52,964 nucleotides of DNA from Clostridiaceae bacterium. GTDB lineage: Bacteria > Bacillota > Clostridia > Acetivibrionales > DUMC01. This document shows, in pieces, positions 26,384 through 34,752 of this stretch. The first letter of the stretch is position 1; each line of letters opens with the position of its first letter. The position numbers were made by a program, and so were the translations under genes. The stretch lies in the NCBI GenBank assembly GCA_012840075.1, contig DUMC01000103.1, positions 1 to 52,964 on the forward strand, written 5' to 3'. The notes below the pieces were generated by a model. The model did not search any database. It was not told where the DNA came from and saw only the letters and a program-made list of their open reading frames with translations.

Positions 26384-27373
26384 ATGTATTTCCAAGAATT
26401 TAAATCGGTTTTGTACTCAGACACTCTTGTGCCTGACATTTTTATATGTGAATACCTTCCCACCATGCCTCCTGAGTATGTGAAGGTATACTTGTATTGC
26501 TTGTTTTTATGTAAGTACCAGAAAAAGGCAACTGTTGACGACCTCTCGAAAAAACTTGAGCTGGATTATGATACAGTGAGCAATGCGATTTCTCACCTTG
26601 AAAATTTAGGCATAGTATCAAGAATGGAAAACGGTATTACAATTCTTGATATAAAGGAAAAAGAAATAAATAAATTATACAGACCAAAGACAACTTCTAC
26701 TCCGGAAGAAGCTTTGCATAGTTCCGAAAAAAGCAAAAAGCGCAGGGAAACAATCGAAGCAATAAACAAGAATTTCTTTCAGGGGCTTATGTCGCCATCC
26801 TGGTATACTGATATAGATGCGTGGTTTGATAAATACAAATTCGAAGAAGATGTCATGTATGCATTATTTCAGCATTGTTATGACTATAAAGGACTTTCGC
26901 CTAACTACATTGCAAAAGTAGCGGAAAGCTGGCACAATAAGAATATTGTCAACAGTTTCGATTTAGACAGGTATTTTATACAATATCAAAAAGTTAAGGA
27001 AATTAAGGCAAAAATAGCAAAGAAGCTGAATCTTAACAGATTGCTTACAGAATATGAAGAAAATTATGTAGAAACTTGGGTTGAAGAATACGGATACGAC
27101 TTTGATATCATAGAAATAGCCCTTAAAAAAACCACATCAAAAACTAACCCTAACTTTGATTATATAAATGCAATTATAAAGGATTGGTTTGAAAATAACC
27201 TAAAAACAAAAGAAGATATAACAAAATACGAGAGCATGAAGAAAAGAAATTATAAAAAAGGCAAAAATTTGCAGGAAAAAGATAAGGATACTGTCTCGCA
27301 AAAAGACAATTTCCAGCAAAGGAAATATGAAGATGAATACTATGATAAATTTTTCCTCAATACCGGAAAATAG
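26384..27373 (+). CDS. DnaD-domain replication protein
   Basis: About 329 residues. The N-terminal half has a winged-helix (YLYCLFLCKYQKKATVDDLSKKLELDYDTVSNAISHLENLGIV) and the C-terminal half holds two DnaD/DnaB_2-like segments, including YNRLTEYEENYVETWVEEYGYDFDIIEIALKKT-type helices ending in INAIIKDWFENNLKT, the typical Y-x-x-x-I-L-x-x-W signature. Such proteins help load the replicative helicase at the origin and at restart forks. The ATG at 26384 is nine bases after AGAGAGG; the TTG at 26375 lies too close. The helicase-loader gene follows after 185 bp. Confidence 0.87.
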   Translation: MYFQEFKSVLYSDTLVPDIFICEYLPTMPPEYVKVYLYCLFLCKYQKKATVDDLSKKLELDYDTVSNAISHLENLGIVSRMENGITILDIKEKEINKLYRPKTTSTPEEALHSSEKSKKRRETIEAINKNFFQGLMSPSWYTDIDAWFDKYKFEEDVMYALFQHCYDYKGLSPNYIAKVAESWHNKNIVNSFDLDRYFIQYQKVKEIKAKIAKKLNLNRLLTEYEENYVETWVEEYGYDFDIIEIALKKTTSKTNPNFDYINAIIKDWFENNLKTKEDITKYESMKKRNYKKGKNLQEKDKDTVSQKDNFQQRKYEDEYYDKFFLNTGK

Positions 27374-27558
27374 CATTTTATTAGGGAAATAACTAACTTA
27401 AAGAATAACCGGCGAAAAAACAATTATCCTATTTGTTAGTTTTATATTGTGTATTGTATTGTATTGTGTATTGCGGATAATACCTCGTTTAAGCTTTGTT
27501 AGAAGTATTTCACATGAAAAAATATCCCAATTGGTAAATCGGAGGATTCAAACAACAG

Positions 27559-28605
27559 ATGTATGAAAATATATTCAATCAAATAAGAAGAGAATACGAA
27601 GAAAAACAAAAAATTGCCCGAGAAAAACTAATAAAGAAAAAACAGGAACTGGCCGAAAAACTACCTGAAATAATAGAAATTGAGAATAAAATCCATACAA
27701 CCGGATTAGCATACAGCAAACTTATCCTAGCAGGAAAAAACAGTTCCGATGCGGAAGTTTTATCTTTGCTTGAGGATATTGAAAAGCTGAAGGAGCAAAA
27801 AAAGAACTTACTTTTATCCAACGGATATCCTGCTAATTATTTGGAGCCCGAATATAGCTGCCAGGCATGCAAAGACACAGGTTTTATAAATAATAACGGT
27901 TATACTGAAAAATGCTCTTGTTATAAACAACAATTAATAAATTATTTATACCATCAGTCCAATATGGAACTGGTGAAAACCGAAAATTTCGATAATTTTA
28001 ATGAAAACTATTATCCGGATGTAGTAGATGAGGAAAAATACGGCATAAAAATTTCTCCAAGAGAAAACATCATTAAAATAAAAAACCGTTGTCTTAGATT
28101 CTTGCAAAATTTTGATAAACCTGAGGAGAAAAACTTATTTTTCAGCGGCCCTCCAGGTGTAGGGAAAACCTTTATGGCAAGCTGCATAGCCAAGGAACTC
28201 TTGGACCGTGGAAAAACGGTTCTTTACCAAACATCACCTGTGCTATTTAACATTATTAATGAATACAAGTATAATTTTTCAAAGGATGAATACTACAGTG
28301 ATGTCGGATATCGCAACATATTTGAAGTAGAACTGCTTATAATAGACGACCTGGGCATTGAACCACCAACTCCGGCCAGATACGCAGAATTATTAACTAT
28401 CTTAAACATAAGACAGATAAATAACCTCACAAGACCATGCAAAACAATAATATCCACAAATATCGGACCTAGGCAATTGTATGAATATTATACGGAAAGG
28501 GTAGCTTCCAGAATAATCGGCAATTTCGACATGCTAAAATTCGCAGGAGAAGATATCCGCCTATTGAAAAGGCAAATGAGACAGGGGGACGGTTCTCTTG
28601 TCTAA
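27559..28605 (+). CDS. DnaC/DnaI-like helicase loader ATPase
   Basis: A 348-residue AAA+ ATPase. The N terminus is a coiled coil, then CQACKDTGFI...CSCYK (about residues 100-120) forms a likely four-cysteine zinc site as in DnaI. Walker A GPPGVGKT is near residue 196, Walker B LLIIDDLGIEP near 258, sensor-1 IISTNIG near 296 and ERVASRIIGNF near 313. It loads the replicative helicase, working with the DnaD-like protein encoded just upstream. The last nine residues (MRQGDGSLV) and the stop are contributed by the first unit of the repeat array that begins at 28580, so the natural C terminus seems to have been replaced. Confidence 0.88.
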   Translation: MYENIFNQIRREYEEKQKIAREKLIKKKQELAEKLPEIIEIENKIHTTGLAYSKLILAGKNSSDAEVLSLLEDIEKLKEQKKNLLLSNGYPANYLEPEYSCQACKDTGFINNNGYTEKCSCYKQQLINYLYHQSNMELVKTENFDNFNENYYPDVVDEEKYGIKISPRENIIKIKNRCLRFLQNFDKPEEKNLFFSGPPGVGKTFMASCIAKELLDRGKTVLYQTSPVLFNIINEYKYNFSKDEYYSDVGYRNIFEVELLIIDDLGIEPPTPARYAELLTILNIRQINNLTRPCKTIISTNIGPRQLYEYYTERVASRIIGNFDMLKFAGEDIRLLKRQMRQGDGSLV

Positions 28606-28722
28606 GACAGGGGGACGGTTCTTTCGTCTTTTTTGGAGTTAGACTTGGATTATTCACTTCAGTTTGAGACAAAGGGACGGTTCTCTTGTCTTTTAATGAG
28701 ACAAAGGGATGGTTCTCTTGTC
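28580..28722 (+). repeat. REP-like 23-bp hairpin repeats, left block (4 units)
   Basis: Units at 28580-28602, 28606-28628, 28668-28690 and 28700-28722 follow the pattern GACA[GA]GGGGA, a CGG-type centre, then TTCTCTTGTC. As RNA from this strand each folds to a 10-bp hairpin that uses several G-U pairs; the other strand cannot fold as well. The first unit lies within the dnaC-like gene. Facing copies occur at 28921-29091. Confidence 0.85.
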
Positions 28723-28756
28723 TTTTATAGAGTTAGCTTTTGATTATTTCTCCAGT

Positions 28757-28905
28757 TAATGGGGTCAATTTTGAATTATTCACAGTGGTTAATATTCACA
28801 TTGGTAATAATGCCAATAACAAGTTTGAAGCAAATAATGAGGCCAAGTTTGAATTATTTATTTCGGTGAATGAGGACAAGCAAATTATTCAAGCTTGACC
28901 CTATT
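28757..28905. repeat. Second repeat family with GGGTCAA / TTGACCC ends
   Basis: Between the two hairpin blocks GGGGTCAATTTTGAATTATT near 28759 faces ATTATTCAAGCTTGACCC near 28886-28904, with TTATTCAC and GGTGAATGAG further inside. This is a long imperfect inverted repeat, and its GGGGTCA ends are like the palindrome at 6622-6641. No coding frame is evident. Confidence 0.5.
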
Positions 28906-28920
28906 TGTGATCCCATTTAA

Positions 28921-29091
28921 GACACAAGAACCGTCCCCATGTCTCACAGACAAGAGAACCGTCCCCATGTCTCACACAGACAAGAGAACCGTCCCCATGT
29001 CTCACAGACAAGAGAACCGTCCCCCTGTCTTACATACAGACAAGAGAACCGTCCCCCTGTCTTACACAGACAAGAGAACCGTCCCCCTGTC
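28921..29091 (-). repeat. REP-like 23-bp hairpin repeats, right block (6 units, inverted)
   Basis: Six units at 28921-28943, 28949-28971, 28979-29001, 29007-29029, 29039-29061 and 29069-29091, spaced by 5, 7, 5, 9 and 7 bp, are the reverse complement of the left block: GACAAGAGAA, CCG, then TCCCC[AC][TC]GTC. A broken seventh tail, CCCCTGTCTTACATA, runs into the end of ypeB and gives that gene its TAA. The spacers are CTCACA- or TTACA-like. The unit resembles dispersed repeats of many Clostridia. Confidence 0.85.
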
Positions 29092-29102
29092 TTACCCCTG
29101 TC

Positions 29103-30497
29103 TTACATAGTTAAAATACCATTAGGTGTGTTAATTATTAAAAGTATGTCCTCTTCCTTGCCGGTCATGGCATTTATATATACAATAAAGTCTTGATTGT
29201 TGAATCTGCCTTTAAACTCATAAGTTAACAGTTCAGTATTATAATTAGTCGGTATTATAGCTAAGCCTGCACTGCTAATTTCTATTTTTTTATTGATTTT
29301 TGCTCTTGCTTCTTCCATGGTAATTTTAGGAGTTTCAATTTCTCTTTCTCTATGACAGGTTAAATAGCCCTTTGTTTCGAATCCTACAATTTCTCCCGTA
29401 TCTAACGCAATTTTCACTTTTATTAGGTCAGGATATACGATAACATCTCCCTGTTTATAAGCATAATTGATAACAGCGGTTCCATCTTCACTTAAATAGT
29501 AAGTATCCTGCATATTTTTAAAACCGTGTTTCTCTAAGAACTCCTTGCATATTCTTTTTGCTTCCTCTATGCCAATATCTTTATCCTGGCTGACGGGTCT
29601 GTTATAAAGCATCCAATAAGGATGGCCTCCCTTTTGCGTAAAATCAACGGAAGCAGTCTGTTCTTCAGGAGCTCCTTTAAATCTCACAGTAAAACTATAA
29701 GTCTTAATAGGACCGGAATCGTTTCTACCCGTTGATTCCACAGATTCTACCTTATCTTTTCCGAAAAATTCAATAACCTTCTGTTTAACAGCTTCAACAT
29801 CCATTTCCTCACCGGTAAGTCCTTTAGGCTGGATATCTGAAAGGTGATCCGAAAAAGGTCCGTCATATATAAGTGTTGGATAATCTTGAAATGTTTTTTC
29901 CACATTTTCAAATTGTTGATCCGTCATATTTGCTGATGTTCTTTGAAATATGCTTGGTCCTTTTCTGGACAGTTCTCCCCATTTCAGCCTGCCATCTGCC
30001 AATTCCTGCTGTAGCTTTTCAAGGCTTTTCCCAAGTGCGGTAGCATACCCATGGAGATCTTCCAGAGTATTAAACTCTTTTTCTGATAACTGTTCTCCAT
30101 TCAAGCATTTATTATTTACCGAATATGAAAAATCACCTACCTGAGCTAAAAATTTTGAAGTATTTGCAAGTATATTTTGTGAAACAGGTAATTGTCCCAA
30201 GTAAGCTTGAGCAAAGTTAGCCTGTCTCCAAGCTTCCTGCAAGGTAGCCGCTGTTTTTTGGGGTGTAGATGTTATCAACGATTTAACTAGCAAAGTCTCT
30301 ACGTTATTCACATACCCTATCATTTCATAAAAAGCCCTATTGTATTGATTATCAAGCTTCTGCCTCAATCTGGCAGCATTTTGATATTGGTAAATTCCCC
30401 AGCCGGCCACTACGGCAAGAGTAACAATAACAATACTGTACATTTTTCTGTCGCTGAGCCTACGTTTAAAATCCAATAATTTTTCCCTGATCCCCAA
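29103..30497 (-). CDS. ypeB: Germination protein YpeB
   Basis: A 464-residue protein with an N-terminal membrane anchor (YSIVIVTLAVVAGWGIYQYQ, about residues 19-38), a helical domain and C-terminal PepSY-like repeats (FTVRFKGAPEEQTASVDF and INYAYKQGDVIVYPDL near the end). YpeB is needed to keep SleB stable and located in the spore. The start is TTG at 30497, with GGAGGTG before it. Its gene follows sleB at a 97-bp gap on the same strand, the classical pair. The stop codon lies in DNA that looks like the tail of the REP array, but the protein is of normal length, so little or nothing is missing. Confidence 0.92.
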   Translation of the reverse strand: MGIREKLLDFKRRLSDRKMYSIVIVTLAVVAGWGIYQYQNAARLRQKLDNQYNRAFYEMIGYVNNVETLLVKSLITSTPQKTAATLQEAWRQANFAQAYLGQLPVSQNILANTSKFLAQVGDFSYSVNNKCLNGEQLSEKEFNTLEDLHGYATALGKSLEKLQQELADGRLKWGELSRKGPSIFQRTSANMTDQQFENVEKTFQDYPTLIYDGPFSDHLSDIQPKGLTGEEMDVEAVKQKVIEFFGKDKVESVESTGRNDSGPIKTYSFTVRFKGAPEEQTASVDFTQKGGHPYWMLYNRPVSQDKDIGIEEAKRICKEFLEKHGFKNMQDTYYLSEDGTAVINYAYKQGDVIVYPDLIKVKIALDTGEIVGFETKGYLTCHREREIETPKITMEEARAKINKKIEISSAGLAIIPTNYNTELLTYEFKGRFNNQDFIVYINAMTGKEEDILLIINTPNGILTM

Positions 30498-30593
30498 GGT
30501 AACACCTCCATATTTTCATTAAACATTGTACTCATTAAACATTGAACATTCATCGTATTCTTACATTTGCTGAATTCTCATTAAAGAAAGAAT

Positions 30594-31088
30594 TCATTTT
30601 CCAAAATAATGCTTTCCTATTTTTTTAACAATCTGCCTGCTCCATATCCATTTACTTGTAGCTGTTGCAGGGTTCCAATAATATACGCATCCGTTTGTGG
30701 GATCCCATCCGTTTAAAGCATCTCTTGCTGCTTTTACTACAGAAGAATTAGGATCAATAGGTATATTAATCTGTCCGTCAGAAACGGCAGTAAACGCACC
30801 GGGCTGGTATATTACCCCTGCTATTGTGTTAGGAAATCTAGGATCTTTTACTCTGTTTAGAATTACCGCACCAACAGCTACTTGTCCTTCATAAGGTTCT
30901 CCTCTTGCTTCACCGTTAATTGCCCTTGCGAGAAGTTGTTCTTCGCTTATATTCCGATTTTCCTGGGCTATAGTATTAGTATTGTAATAAACCAAAGAAA
31001 TCAGCAATACAATGACAAATACGAACAAAAGGATGCTTGTTTCTCCTTTGCTACTGATTTTTTTACAACCACTATAATATCTCTTCAA
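30594..31088 (-). CDS. sleB: Spore cortex-lytic enzyme SleB (catalytic domain only)
   Basis: A 164-residue protein with an N-terminal membrane or signal segment (TSILLFVFVIVLLISLVYY, about 17-35) and a C-terminal Hydrolase_2 domain (about 47-164). NGEARGEP holds the catalytic glutamate at residue 60; YYWNPATATSKWIWSR is the substrate-side motif. Bacillus SleB is about 300 residues and has an N-terminal peptidoglycan-binding domain that is absent here. It is a lytic transglycosylase acting on cortex with muramic-lactam. The start is TTG at 31088 after GGAGGTTAAG. ypeB follows, which supports the identity. Confidence 0.9.
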   Translation of the reverse strand: MKRYYSGCKKISSKGETSILLFVFVIVLLISLVYYNTNTIAQENRNISEEQLLARAINGEARGEPYEGQVAVGAVILNRVKDPRFPNTIAGVIYQPGAFTAVSDGQINIPIDPNSSVVKAARDALNGWDPTNGCVYYWNPATATSKWIWSRQIVKKIGKHYFGK

Positions 31089-31920
31089 AAATTACTTAAC
31101 CTCCTTCCAGTATATTTATCTAAGATATTTTAGCTAAACAGGTATAAAAATTCGGATTCATGCTAAAGTTATAATTACAAAAATTCAGATTTAAGCTTAA
31201 TTTAAGTTATAATTTAATCAGATAATCAGGTATTTTTCATTTTAAGTTATTTCAATTATCTTAATTATCTTAAGTTCAACCAATTTATATTCCTGTTAAG
31301 TTTAATAAATTTTAATAATGTTAATAATTTTAATAAGTTAAAAATTTTTTAAAATGTTAAAATAAACCTAAATAAATATAAACAAGTGTTTCTCTCACTT
31401 AATTTATTCAAGATATTTACCGTATTTTTAGATTAGTATTTTATCGAATATATTTTCCGTATTTTATTTAGAAATTATTCGCAGTACGTCATATTGTTCT
31501 TTACGTTATGTTGTTCTTCACATTTATATTGTTCTTCAGATAAGATGTTCTTAACTATTCTTAGTTAAACATAAGACTTTTTAATAAAACACTTGGATAA
31601 CCAATTGGGTATCTGACACAGTAGTGCCAATCTGTATAACTACAAAAATCAAACTAAACCAAAATAAATTGAAGATTAAACTAAATCAAACTAAATCTTA
31701 AAGCAAAATGAATATTGAGAACGTCTCAATAAAAAAACTCAAAAAAAATTTAAATTTTAAAACTGGGGCATAATAAATTTTTAAAAATGTTAGAAATTTC
31801 AGTAAATCTGCCAATAACAGAAGGGATTATAAGTGAATTATCAGGATGATAAGTTAGCGAAATTATAAATTAGCGAAATGATAATCTTAGAAGGATGATA
31901 AACTTACGCCAAATGAATAT
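31089..31920. other. 830-bp AT-rich gap with short repeats
   Basis: No gene or RNA was found. About 31491-31556 carries four imperfect copies of ATATTGTTCTTCAC-like units; 31650-31700 has AAACTAAATC-type repeats; 31840-31905 has GATGATAAGTTAGCGAAAT-like repeats. A perfect 8-bp hairpin TATTGAGA/TCTCAATA (31713-31731) may end the yhaN transcript. Low complexity suggests repeated slippage and decay. Confidence 0.5.
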
Positions 31921-34752
31921 CTACGGCAGAATTATCAGATTTAAATTATTCCCAAATACTTGTTTTGCAATCTCAACTTCCCTCTTTTTGCAAGTGAATA
32001 GGAATATCTGGCGTTCTTCCGACAGCTCCCTGAACAAATTCAAAGTTTTTTCAATCCTGCTGTCATCATATTGGGCAAATACTTCATCCATTATGATAGG
32101 GAGATTTTCGCCATCCGGTGAAAAAATATCCGATAATGCCAGTCTGAAAGCTAAATAAATTTGATCCACGGTACCCTTACTAAGGTGGCCTACATGTACT
32201 ATCTTTGACGTGTCAGAATCCAGAATCATTAACTCTAATTCATCATTAGCACGCAAATCATAATACTTGCCATTTGTCATTTTGCTGATATAAAAGCTCA
32301 TCCTCTCGTTTAAAGTCGGTAAATATTTCTTTTTTATCTCTTCACTTGCAATAGTAAGAACTTCCAAAGCTTTATTCAGGGAAAACTTAAGTTTTAACAG
32401 GTTATCCCTTTTTTCTTCCAGTTCAAGTATACTTTCAACTATCTTCTGCAGCTTATAATTATCAAAACCCGATGTTGCGATTATAGTTTCATATTCTTTT
32501 ATATTTAAACTTAACTTGTACATATTTTCTTCAAGAGCCGCTCTATACTTTATGATATCAGCTTCAACAGCGCTTATTTTTTCTTTAATATTATAAATAT
32601 TGCAATCACGATTGATTCTCTTATTATCTTTAATACTATAATTAAAATTAATTCTATGTATAATATCTATAATATTTTTAAGCCATTGATAATCATCATT
32701 CTGTCCAACCTTTGAATCGCCGTTCCATTTAATCTTGGAATCGTCATCTTCTCTAATATTAAAACCGTCATTCCCTTCAATCTTAGAATTATCATTCTGT
32801 CCAATCTTATAATCATTGTTCCACTCAATCTTAGAATTATCATTCTGTTCAATCATGTAATTATCCTTCCACTCAACATTGGGCTTAATGCTTTGTTCCA
32901 CCCCAATGTCCCCTTCGTCTTTCACGTTTTCTTCGTTTTTTTCAAAAACGTTGATAATCTTTTTCTTAATTGTCCTAACTAATCCCTCAGCATCATTTAT
33001 AAGATAAGTATTTTGAGTTTGTATTTCATCTATTTCTTTTTCTATACTTTCAACTATTCTTTTCAATTTGACCACAACATCTCTTTCACAATCTTCAAAC
33101 TCAACATTACTGCCCGTGAGAGCGGAAATCCTCTTAGTTATATACTCTATTGTATGAGATAAATTAACATTTAAAGCTTTAATTTGCTCTAACTTATCCC
33201 TTATAAGGTTAAACTGTTCTTCCAATTTGTTTTTTCTATCTGAAATACTCTTAATTGATCCTGCCAAGGTTCTTTTATAAATAAACAAGATTATGGAAAT
33301 TATTAGTAACATTATATCAAAAGTACCAAGGACAGTTCTAAGCAAATTATCACTGCCAAAAATATTTCTATTGCTAAACAGATTATTGCTAAAAATGCCC
33401 TTTATATTGTCTATGCTTAAGTTAAAGTTTAACGCCGTGTTTAAGTTTAATATAACAAATAGGGCAAAAGATATAATTAGAGCGGTTAAAGCCATTAAAA
33501 ACGAAGAATCAATAATTCTTTTGTTTTTCTGCCTTTTTTCATATTCTTTGTTAAGTTTCGCTATTTCTTCCTCATATTTTTCGTATTCACGGTTTAACTC
33601 ATAAACATTAAGATTAAATATATCATTAATGAGGTTCGATTCGTCTTTATTCTTATCATCGATCTGCTGTTTAAATTCATCATTGCTCTCGTCATTGATA
33701 TGCTGATTAAATTCATCTTCATTTCGCATGTTAAATTCATTATTACTTAATAGATTACATTCATCATTATTTAGCGGATTAAATTTATAATCTTTTTGTT
33801 GACTAAATCCATCATCATTATCATTTAGTTTAGATTCATAATCATTCTGATGACCCATAATCGCATTCATAATCGGACTCATATTAGTTTTACAATCATC
33901 TTTTAAAAATGTCCTAAATTTTTTTAACAAATCATCTTTTATCTCCTCGAGCTCTTTACGAACTTTTTCATTTTCATTTACAATCTTAATAATATCGATT
34001 ATCTCCGTGATACCGCTTATTAATTCTTTTTGCTTTTTATAATTTTCCAGTAAAATTACTGAATTCCTGAGCTTTTCTTCAATTTCAAGAATCATAGACC
34101 TTTTATTTTCCAATTCCTTTAATTCATCTCTCAGTTCTTTAAGCCTGTCATTTATTTTGTCTAAAGGGCGGGATGACGATTTTTCAGTACCTACATATGT
34201 TAATAAAGCATCCTTAAGAGCTTTTTCAGCTCTCTTGAAGGATATGTTATCAAAACCTGATTCGCTAATATTGATAAGTTTACTCAAAACTTCTTGTTTA
34301 CCGTTTCCTTCAACTTTAACATCCATCTGCTTTATGAAAACACTTTTTTCAAAGCAAACTTCATTCAAACCAAAATGCGCTTCCGCAAACCTAACAGATT
34401 TATCCTTGGAGATTTCGAAAGTATTTGTAATATCATTAAAGGAAGAATCAAGAATCTTAACAGTGCTGTTAAAAAAATCCCTGATGACGGTGTATATATT
34501 ATTTCCAATTGAATATTCAATAAGACCGCCGTAATTTTTGAAATTCCAAGGAATGAAACGTTTTAGCGGAGGTAATACTCCGTCTTTTTCTCTTCCTCCC
34601 TTCAGCCCGTAAAACATTCCCTTTACAAACCATTGAATCGTAGACTTTCCTGCTTCATTATTGCCGTATATAATATTAAAACCTTTTGCAGGTTTAATTT
34701 CCAAATTTCCTATTTTCCCAAAACCATTAATAACGATTTTTTTAATAATCAC
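31921..34752 (-). CDS. yhaN: YhaN-like SbcC/SMC-type ATPase with central membrane helices
   Basis: About 943 residues. The N terminus has IVINGFGKIGNLEIKPAKGF and Walker A GNNEAGKST; the C terminus has the ABC signature-like HLSKGTVDQIYLAFRLAL and Walker B LPIIMDEVFAQYDD. Between them lie long coiled coils but no C-x-x-C zinc hook; instead two hydrophobic segments (LMALTALIISFALFVILNL near 420 and TFDIMLLIISIILFIYK near 490) would put the coiled-coil apex in the membrane. The length matches B. subtilis YhaN. Two low-complexity inserts occur, one with a 16-residue repeat (QNDNSKIEWNNDYKIG-like). I chose GTG 34752, overlapping yhaO by 11 bp, over the earlier TTG 34785. Confidence 0.82.
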   Translation of the reverse strand: MIIKKIVINGFGKIGNLEIKPAKGFNIIYGNNEAGKSTIQWFVKGMFYGLKGGREKDGVLPPLKRFIPWNFKNYGGLIEYSIGNNIYTVIRDFFNSTVKILDSSFNDITNTFEISKDKSVRFAEAHFGLNEVCFEKSVFIKQMDVKVEGNGKQEVLSKLINISESGFDNISFKRAEKALKDALLTYVGTEKSSSRPLDKINDRLKELRDELKELENKRSMILEIEEKLRNSVILLENYKKQKELISGITEIIDIIKIVNENEKVRKELEEIKDDLLKKFRTFLKDDCKTNMSPIMNAIMGHQNDYESKLNDNDDGFSQQKDYKFNPLNNDECNLLSNNEFNMRNEDEFNQHINDESNDEFKQQIDDKNKDESNLINDIFNLNVYELNREYEKYEEEIAKLNKEYEKRQKNKRIIDSSFLMALTALIISFALFVILNLNTALNFNLSIDNIKGIFSNNLFSNRNIFGSDNLLRTVLGTFDIMLLIISIILFIYKRTLAGSIKSISDRKNKLEEQFNLIRDKLEQIKALNVNLSHTIEYITKRISALTGSNVEFEDCERDVVVKLKRIVESIEKEIDEIQTQNTYLINDAEGLVRTIKKKIINVFEKNEENVKDEGDIGVEQSIKPNVEWKDNYMIEQNDNSKIEWNNDYKIGQNDNSKIEGNDGFNIREDDDSKIKWNGDSKVGQNDDYQWLKNIIDIIHRINFNYSIKDNKRINRDCNIYNIKEKISAVEADIIKYRAALEENMYKLSLNIKEYETIIATSGFDNYKLQKIVESILELEEKRDNLLKLKFSLNKALEVLTIASEEIKKKYLPTLNERMSFYISKMTNGKYYDLRANDELELMILDSDTSKIVHVGHLSKGTVDQIYLAFRLALSDIFSPDGENLPIIMDEVFAQYDDSRIEKTLNLFRELSEERQIFLFTCKKREVEIAKQVFGNNLNLIILP

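Noticed and set aside
28580-29091. Regular repeats that resemble a CRISPR array
   Set aside because: The spacers are only 5-9 bp (or unequal) and similar to each other, the units occur in two opposite blocks, and there are no cas genes.
28895-29196. Plus-strand frames of about 70-85 residues with repeated RENRP-type units
   Set aside because: They are only translations of the 23-bp repeat array, with no binding site or family resemblance.
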